Source: Muribaculaceae bacterium
GTDB lineage: Bacteria; Bacteroidota; Bacteroidia; Bacteroidales; Muribaculaceae
Length of the DNA stretch: 8,708 bases
Direction of reading: 5' to 3'
Assembly (NCBI GenBank): GCA_009775195.1
Contig: VSPF01000120.1
Coordinates: forward strand, 1 to 8,708
Shown: piece after piece, positions 1 to 4,505 of the stretch
Numbering within the stretch: the stretch's first letter is position 1
Layout: every line of letters begins with the position of its first letter
The notes under the pieces: model-generated
The model's database searches: none
What the model saw: only the letters and a program-made list of their open reading frames with translations
What the model was told of the DNA's origin: nothing
Program-made: the position numbers and the translations under genes

Positions 1-624
1 ATCATAAGTTGTGTAAAAAATGAAAGGATAATTTGGCGATAAATTATCTCTACTAATGTAGTTCCCGGTGAAAAGATATTCGCCATTGCTAAATACATCA
101 TCAAGAGACCCTTTGACTTTTTTGCCATTTTCTTTTACTTCAGTGTCGTACCGAACAATCACTTCCGGGGTGCCCTTATAAGAATAGAAGGTAGGTTCTT
201 TGTCGTATTTTTTTATAACTTTACCTTTATGATCAATTAAAACACCGCCTTTAAAAGTTCCTCCGGATATATAATATATACCATCAGATATGTATTTTAT
301 TTTCTTTTCCTCTTTGAGGATTCGCTTATTGTTTTTATCAGTAAGTATATAGGTGTTGCCATTGGTAAATATTCTGCATTTAGAATCTGAATGAATCATC
401 ATGCCAGGAGCATCCCCAACCTTTTCTCCTTTACGATTAATGAATATATATGGGTCACATGAACCGCCAACAGTTGCCACGCCATCGAAAAATTCGCCGC
501 ATTCTTGCAGATAAACCATATACGCAATGACGGGGTCTGATTGTGCATAACCATTCAGTGTGATAGTCATAAAGATAGAAATGACCATTGACTGTAAAAT
601 CGTTGTAAAAGATGTCTTATTCAT
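1..624 (-). CDS. WG-repeat exported protein, C-terminus cut by window edge
   Basis: An open frame of 208 codons runs from ATG at 624 to the left edge without a stop, so the gene is partial. The N-terminus has a hydrophobic stretch (residues about 8-24) ending in NGYAQ, a plausible Sec signal peptide cut after GYA and no lipobox. Residues about 45-69 read FFDGVATV...YIFINRKGEKV, and about 111-141 read YISDGIYYI...GVLIDHKGKVIKKYD. These match the WG/KWG repeat pattern (DG-A-V, then I-D/N-K-GK-V) of predicted beta-propeller-like proteins. No catalytic residues are recognised and the molecular role is unknown; a periplasmic or surface binding role is inference. The gene is visibly more AT-rich than the genes beyond 2150. 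No TAnnTTTG box lies close to the start, so expression may depend on the promoter at 951-958 and read-through of the structured region between. Confidence 0.72.
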   Translation of the reverse strand, partial: MNKTSFTTILQSMVISIFMTITLNGYAQSDPVIAYMVYLQECGEFFDGVATVGGSCDPYIFINRKGEKVGDAPGMMIHSDSKCRIFTNGNTYILTDKNNKRILKEEKKIKYISDGIYYISGGTFKGGVLIDHKGKVIKKYDKEPTFYSYKGTPEVIVRYDTEVKENGKKVKGSLDDVFSNGEYLFTGNYISRDNLSPNYPFIFYTTYD

Positions 625-644
625 TAATATTTTATGTTACTTTC

Positions 645-945
645 AATAATAAAAAGCGTGAAAGCCTATACTCGTTGCTCATTCCATTCATAGAGGCTCT
701 CGCATTGCCCATTGGAGTAGAAAGAGCAACGCCGAAGCCTCACGCCGTATGATATGAATATTAAGAGATAGCTACACGCAATCTCTTAAAACTATCATAC
801 CCGAAGACATCTACCGTTGCTACATTCTCGACTCCAATAATGAATTTGCGAGATTCCTATGAATCAAGAACTGCGCTAAGTAAACGCTTTAACTATGTCT
901 GCATCCCGCCCACGAACCCATATCGGACTTCGGCTGGCGACATGC
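645..945 (-). ncRNA. Candidate structured RNA or long regulatory leader
   Basis: No protein-like frame is seen here, but the segment is full of nested complementary pieces. From outside in (plus-strand coordinates): 653-659 with 884-890 (AAAGCGT/ACGCTTT), 686-691 with 859-864 (ATTCAT/ATGAAT), 699-704 with 847-852 (CTCGCA/TGCGAG), 711-718 with 831-838 (ATTGGAGT/ACTCCAAT), 726-731 with 815-820 (GCAACG/CGTTGC), 747-754 with 793-800 (GTATGATA/TATCATAC) and 761-769 with 781-789 (TTAAGAGAT/ATCTCTTAA). Together they make one long interrupted rod. The minus strand is favoured because a TAnnTTTG promoter sits at 951-958 and the transcript would end in CACGCTTTTTATTATT, a U-rich tail right after the closing stem. 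A 5' domain (895-943) can form ATGT/ACAT plus CGCC/GGCG. The rod layout recalls 6S RNA, but I do not recognise the sequence; it shows no tmRNA, SRP or RNase P signatures. Because the WG gene starts 20-odd bases downstream, it may instead be an attenuator leader. Confidence 0.55.
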
Positions 946-950
946 ATTGG

Positions 951-984
951 CAAAGTTACTAAATAATTCTAAAACCGTCGCAAA
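951..984 (-). promoter_or_regulatory. Bacteroidetes-type promoter for the structured RNA / WG gene
   Basis: On the minus strand TAACTTTG (951-958) matches the -7 consensus TAnnTTTG exactly. A TTTTTG that could serve as the -33 element lies at 981-986, with 22 bases between, slightly longer than the usual spacing of about 19-21. Transcription would start near 943-945. The exact -7 match and the structured region immediately downstream support the call; the -33 box is the weak point. Confidence 0.55.
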
Positions 985-1123
985 AAGTGAGAAAAATTTT
1001 ATCGACAATTTATAGGAAAGCAGATAATCTATAAAATCCATTCAATCAGGCATAAAATCCAGGCCAGTGGTAGAAAAAAAACAAAAATAGTCTCAAAAGA
1101 ATCATTGAGGTACTTTTGTCACA

Positions 1124-1142
1124 GCCCCGCGCTTTAGCGCAG
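1124..1142. repeat. Short hairpin repeat, GCCCCG-type copy 1
   Basis: GCGC (1129-1132) and GCGC (1137-1140) can pair around a TTTA loop. The 19-base unit matches the unit at 1262-1280 at 15 of 19 positions, so the two are copies of one small element. Confidence 0.5.
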
Positions 1143-1167
1143 TTCCGCATCCATTGCCATTATTGTG

Positions 1168-1187
1168 TTCCCTCATGCTCGAGGGAA
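1168..1187. repeat. Short hairpin, 7-bp stem
   Basis: TTCCCTC (1168-1174) pairs with GAGGGAA (1181-1187) around a 6-base loop ATGCTC. No U-rich tail follows on either strand, so it is not an ordinary intrinsic terminator. It follows a TTG-rich AT tract like the neighbouring hairpins. Confidence 0.45.
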
Positions 1188-1261
1188 ATTTCAGCACTCT
1201 TGCAAATCACACTATAACCCGTCTCTACAAACTATATTTTTGCAAATTAAAATTTGTACTC

Positions 1262-1280
1262 GCCCCGAGCTTCAGCGAGG
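1262..1280. repeat. Short hairpin repeat, GCCCCG-type copy 2
   Basis: A related copy of the 1124-1142 unit. The two symmetric positions that are C in copy 1 are both A here. The stem then reads CCGAGC/GCGAGG with two adjacent G/A mismatches between C-G pairs around a TTCA loop. Confidence 0.45.
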
Positions 1281-1281
1281 A

Positions 1282-1311
1282 TTTGTTCACAGTGTCCGAG
1301 GCTTGCCTCGG
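1282..1311. repeat. 30-bp direct repeat, left copy, with CCGAGGC hairpin
   Basis: This starts with TTTGTT and ends in the palindrome CCGAGGCTTGCCTCGG (1296-1311). It matches 2099-2128 at 25 of 30 positions and all five differences are transitions. Two of them (G to A at 1301 and C to T at 1306 relative to the right copy) preserve pairing in the hairpin stem. With the right copy it brackets the orphan gene at 1367. Confidence 0.65.
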
Positions 1312-1366
1312 AGTCAGTTATAATTTTTGTCTATTTTGCCTTTTTGTTTCTTAATCTCAGCAATCC

Positions 1367-2029
1367 ATGTCAAAATACACAATCTCTTTCGAGCGTTTCA
1401 TTGGCCGCACTCTCACCACTTGGGAGCGCGACATCATCGCGCCCCTCGAGTACACCAGGCAGCACTGCTCTAACCACCGCGTCGTCGTTGTCGACCCGCC
1501 AGGCTATGACTCGCGGACAATCCTCTGCGCATATTTCTCTTATCTACACCACAAAATCGACCCTTACGGCGACTTCCTCGTCATGGCAAAGACCAAGAGA
1601 GATGCCGCAACCCTGTCAGGCTACCTCTCGCGCAGCAAATCGCCTTGGCTTACCCCGGCCTCCGGCAGAAAACCCGACAACATCCGGGGACTCACCTTCA
1701 ACTACGCACTTCTCCTCGACACCCAGGCCTACCGGGCCAAGGGCCGTTCAAAATTGGCCCAAACCCTGTCCTCGGTCGCCCCAATCATCCTGAACCGAGG
1801 CACCCGTAATTTTATTATCATCCATATCCGCTCCGACTGTCCCGACCCAGACATACCGCCAATCTATATCCGCGACCCGTCAGTTCCAAAGGCTCGGCTC
1901 CCACAAAAAATCCCCGGTCCGAAAGTCTACTTCCTGACCCTCTGCTCCTCCCCGCCACCTGGGGCAACGTATGACTCTCCACTAATCCTCATTATCCCAC
2001 CATTCGCAGAGCGAAGTACCCGGCGGTAG
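1367..2029 (+). CDS. Orphan terminase-like protein with dead P-loop, probably frameshifted
   Basis: The 220-residue frame starts at ATG 1367 and stops at TAG 2027-2029; third-codon positions are C-rich, as expected of a coding frame. Residues 37-51 (HRVVVVDPPGYDSRT) resemble the strand plus Walker A loop of phage terminase large-subunit ATPases (PPGxGKST), but the lysine is replaced. YALLLDTQAY (113-122) sits where a Walker B strand would be, with Asp118 but no following Glu. ATPase activity is therefore unlikely. The protein is much shorter than a terminase and has no phage neighbours, so the family link is tentative. After Ser204 the frame ends in an unconvincing ILIIPPFAERSTRR tail, while a protein-like C-terminus continues in another frame to 2109 (annotated separately). 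This suggests a single-base deletion near 1979-1981. Thirty-bp direct repeats flank the gene, hinting at a repeat-bounded cassette or small mobile unit. Confidence 0.5.
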   Translation: MSKYTISFERFIGRTLTTWERDIIAPLEYTRQHCSNHRVVVVDPPGYDSRTILCAYFSYLHHKIDPYGDFLVMAKTKRDAATLSGYLSRSKSPWLTPASGRKPDNIRGLTFNYALLLDTQAYRAKGRSKLAQTLSSVAPIILNRGTRNFIIIHIRSDCPDPDIPPIYIRDPSVPKARLPQKIPGPKVYFLTLCSSPPPGATYDSPLILIIPPFAERSTRR

Positions 2030-2109
2030 TCGACTCCGCCGCCCAAAGCCAAATCGTCGTCAAAGCGTACATTGACATTTTGAAAAAAACGGCAAAAATT
2101 TGTTTATAG
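1981..2109 (+). pseudogene. Displaced C-terminus of the 1367 gene
   Basis: Read from 1981 in the frame of position 1, the DNA encodes TNPHYPTIRRAKYPAVVDSA followed by an amphipathic segment with IVVKAYIDILKKTAK, stopping at TAG 2107-2109. It has no start codon of its own, and an in-frame TGA lies just upstream at 1972-1974. It joins naturally to ...GATYDSP of the upstream frame if one base is restored next to 1980, giving a full-length product of about 247 residues. A real deletion, an assembly error or recoding are all possible; no slippery heptamer is seen, so a mutation or error is favoured. Confidence 0.5.
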
Positions 2110-2128
2110 TGCCCGAGACTTGTCTCGG
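2099..2128. repeat. 30-bp direct repeat, right copy, with CCGAGAC hairpin
   Basis: The partner of 1282-1311. Its palindrome CCGAGACTTGTCTCGG (2113-2128) carries the compensating pair of changes that keeps the stem intact. The displaced stop codon of the plus-strand gene (2107-2109) falls inside this copy. It lies between convergent genes, but no T-tract follows it on either strand, so it is not a classical terminator. Confidence 0.65.
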
Positions 2129-2149
2129 TTCCACCATATACTTCGGCAA

Positions 2150-4414
2150 TTACTCCAAAGTGAATGACAATGTCGACAGGTGTTCGCTGTCGGGGCCGGC
2201 CATGACTTGGAATTCGCCCGGCTCGGCAACATATTCGAGTTCCGAGTTGTAATAACGCAACTTATCGGGCGTGATTTCAAATTTCACGGTCTTGCTTTCA
2301 CCAGGTGCGAGGCTGATGCGCTCGAAATGCTTTAACTCCTTTACGGGACGCGAGATGTCGGCTACCATATCGCGTGTATAGAACTGCACAATCTCGTCGG
2401 CAGCCACAGTGCCGGTATTGGTCACCTTGACCGAAGCCGTGATTTTGCCATCGGCTTCAAGAGTGGCACTGTCGAGGGCGAAATCGCTATAGTCGAACGT
2501 CGTATAGCTCAAGCCGTAGCCAAAGGGATAGAGCGGGCTGTTGGGCACGTCGAGATAGCAGCTTCGATAGATATGATATTTGTCAGAGCCGTTGGGACGG
2601 CCGGTGTTGAGATGGTTGTAGTACACCGGGATTTGCCCCACGCTGCGAGGCATAGTCATGATCAGTTTCCCCGACGGGCTCACCTTGCCAAAGACCACGT
2701 CGGCAATAGCATTGCCGGCCTCGGTGCCGGGGAACCATACATTGAGAATAGCCGGTATGTTTTCGCTTTCCCAATCCATCACGGTAGGACGCCCCGAGAA
2801 ATTGAGCATCACAACGGGCTTGCCGGTGGCAAGCAGGGCTTCTAAAAGGCGGCGCTGCGTCGGCGGCAGGGTAATATCGGCTCTCGACGAACCCTCGCCG
2901 CTCATACCCAGGCTCTCGCCCACTGCTGCAACAATGACATCGGCATCACGCGCCACCTCGAGGGCCTCGGCCAGCAGTTCGGCTTCGCTGCGAGGGTCGC
3001 GCATCTTGCCGCCATAGCCCTCGGCACCCTGCTCTATGCGGTCGCCGGCATCGATATTCGAGCCTTTGGCATAGACGACTTCGGCACGGTTGCCGACGTA
3101 GTTCTTAAAGCCCTCATAAACCGATACACAGTCATTGCCGTCGCCGTAGGCCGACCAGGTACCCATCATATTCTCGCGGTTATTGCCGAGCGGGCCTATT
3201 ATGGCAATCTTACCTTTCGGGGCAAGAGGCAGCAGCTTGCCCTCGTTACGGAGCAGCACGAATGTCTTTGTGGCAATCTCGCGTGCGGCGGCACGGTGCG
3301 CCGGGGTCAAGACATCTTTTTTCTCGCGTGAAAGGTCGTTGTACTTATACGGATTTTCGAACAACCCCGAGCGATATTTTGCCTCAAGCACACGGCGACA
3401 AGCCCGGTCGATTACGTCTATGCCTACCTTACCTTCCTTATAAGCCTTCAAAAGAGGGTCGGCAAACGCACCGGCACACATATCCATGTCGGTACCGGCC
3501 TTGATGGCACGTACGGCATTGGCCTGCATGTCGCCCACTCCGTGGGTGCGCATCTCCTTGATTGACTCGTAGTCGGTAACGACCATGCCTTCGTAGCCCC
3601 ACTGTTTGCGCAACAGGTCGGTCACGAGCCATTTATTAGCCGTTGCCGGAATGCCGTCGACGAGGTTGAACGAGGTCATAAGTGTTGCGACATCGGCATC
3701 GACAGCAGCCTGATACGGGGCAAGGTATTCATTATACATACGCTGACGGCCCATATCGACAGTGTTGTAGTCGCGCCCGGCCTCACTTGCGCCATAGAGG
3801 GCGAAGTGCTTTACGCAGGCAAGGATATTGTCGGGCTTCGACAAATCGCCTTGATATCCGCGCACGTAAGCTCGTGCAATCAGCGACCCGAGGTACGGGT
3901 CCTCGCCGGCACCCTCGGCCACACGACCCCAACGAGGGTCACGCGAGATATCAACCATGGGACTGAAAGTCCACCCAATGCCGAGAGCCGAGGCTTCGAC
4001 AGCCGAGACGTGTGCCATACGCTCGACAGCCACGGTATCCCACGAGGCCGACAGGGCAAGCGGAATTGGGAATATAGTCTTACACCCATGAATTACATCG
4101 AGACCTATAAGCAGGGGTATGCCGAGACGTGTTTCCTCTACCGCAATCTGCTGCAAAGACCTGATTTTAGCCGTACCGGCAATGTTGAAAGTACCTCCAA
4201 TTCTTGCATTTGCCGCCAAGTCGCCGATACGTGCATTGAGCGGTTCCCCGGTAGCGAAATCACCTGCTGCAGGCAGATTGAGCTGACCCAGTTTCTCATC
4301 AAGGGTCATACGGCTCATAAGGCTATCGATGAAACTATCCATCTCAGTAGAGGCGGCACTCGCACCGATACTAATGGCAAGCGCTCCAAGCACTGTAAGA
4401 GTCTTGTTTTTCAT
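2150..4414 (-). CDS. bglX: Periplasmic GH3 beta-glucosidase, BglX type
   Basis: This 754-residue protein has the usual length of BglX-type glycoside hydrolase family 3 enzymes, which release terminal beta-linked glucose (or related sugars) from oligosaccharides. Residues 1-21 form a Sec signal peptide (MKNKTL...IGASA) without a lipobox cysteine, so it should be periplasmic. The (beta/alpha)8 domain includes GLDVIHG (104-110), DPRWGRVAEGAGEDPYLG (159-176) and KHFALYG (202-208). Asp281 in VVTDYES is the expected nucleophile. The second domain (about 380-600) contains MSGEGSSR (504-511), where Glu507 is the likely acid/base. YPFGYGLSYTTFDYS (629-643) leads into a C-terminal fibronectin-III-like domain (about 655-754). 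All key motifs are intact. It is the last gene of the minus-strand cluster, 91 bases after the peptidase gene, probably co-transcribed. The exact linkage preference cannot be read from the sequence, and no SusC/SusD transporter is adjacent. Confidence 0.93.
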   Translation of the reverse strand: MKNKTLTVLGALAISIGASAASTEMDSFIDSLMSRMTLDEKLGQLNLPAAGDFATGEPLNARIGDLAANARIGGTFNIAGTAKIRSLQQIAVEETRLGIPLLIGLDVIHGCKTIFPIPLALSASWDTVAVERMAHVSAVEASALGIGWTFSPMVDISRDPRWGRVAEGAGEDPYLGSLIARAYVRGYQGDLSKPDNILACVKHFALYGASEAGRDYNTVDMGRQRMYNEYLAPYQAAVDADVATLMTSFNLVDGIPATANKWLVTDLLRKQWGYEGMVVTDYESIKEMRTHGVGDMQANAVRAIKAGTDMDMCAGAFADPLLKAYKEGKVGIDVIDRACRRVLEAKYRSGLFENPYKYNDLSREKKDVLTPAHRAAAREIATKTFVLLRNEGKLLPLAPKGKIAIIGPLGNNRENMMGTWSAYGDGNDCVSVYEGFKNYVGNRAEVVYAKGSNIDAGDRIEQGAEGYGGKMRDPRSEAELLAEALEVARDADVIVAAVGESLGMSGEGSSRADITLPPTQRRLLEALLATGKPVVMLNFSGRPTVMDWESENIPAILNVWFPGTEAGNAIADVVFGKVSPSGKLIMTMPRSVGQIPVYYNHLNTGRPNGSDKYHIYRSCYLDVPNSPLYPFGYGLSYTTFDYSDFALDSATLEADGKITASVKVTNTGTVAADEIVQFYTRDMVADISRPVKELKHFERISLAPGESKTVKFEITPDKLRYYNSELEYVAEPGEFQVMAGPDSEHLSTLSFTLE

Positions 4415-4441
4415 GGAAAAAGTATTTAAGTCTAATGTTTA

Positions 4442-4481
4442 AAGGTTAAGGGTCAAGGAAAAACCTTTAACCCTTAACCTT
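4442..4481. repeat. Intercistronic inverted repeat, 12-bp arms
   Basis: AAGGTTAAGGGT (4442-4453) is perfectly complementary to ACCCTTAACCTT (4470-4481). Inside, AAGG (4455-4458) can pair with CCTT (4464-4467) around AAAAA. It lies in the 91-base gap between the peptidase stop and the bglX start. On the minus strand no U-tract follows (TAAACATTAG), so full termination is unlikely. Partial attenuation, mRNA stabilisation or a dispersed repeat are possible. Confidence 0.6.
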
Positions 4482-4505
4482 CGATTTTTGTAAAGGAGGA
4501 CAGTA

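Larger units (their letters stand above)
985..1366. other. AT-rich intergenic region with short hairpins, no gene seen
   Basis: No credible protein is seen here; the plus-strand frame 1154-1354 is leucine- and phenylalanine-rich, without family features. The left half (985-1110) is A/T-rich with no clear motif. The right half carries four short GC-rich hairpins (annotated separately), each preceded by a TTTG or TTG-containing AT tract. Two plus-strand matches to TAnnTTTG occur: TACTTTTG at 1111-1118 and TATTTTTG at 1235-1242. Neither has a convincing TTG about 20 bases upstream, so they are only weak promoter candidates for the plus-strand gene at 1367. Confidence 0.5.

Noticed and set aside
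645..945. tmRNA, RNase P or SRP RNA
   Set aside because: No tmRNA tag-coding frame or CCA-type end, no GAGGAAAGTCC-type RNase P core and no SRP tetraloop core were found on either strand.
1254..1793. 179-residue plus-strand frame overlapping the orphan gene
   Set aside because: The translation is a low-complexity Ser/Thr/Pro-rich series typical of an out-of-frame reading of C-rich coding DNA.
1972..1990. Programmed -1 frameshift in the orphan gene
   Set aside because: No X XXY YYZ heptamer or obvious downstream stimulatory structure occurs at the junction; a one-base loss explains the frames more simply.
2113..2128. Intrinsic terminator between the convergent genes
   Set aside because: The hairpin is good but neither strand has a T-run after it, and a sister copy lies upstream of the gene at 1296-1311, which a terminator role would not explain.
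1111..2128. CRISPR array
   Set aside because: The short repeats are irregularly spaced, differ from each other and enclose a coding frame rather than uniform spacers.
3806..4429. 207-residue plus-strand frame
   Set aside because: Antisense to the N-terminal part of bglX, whose motifs are complete.
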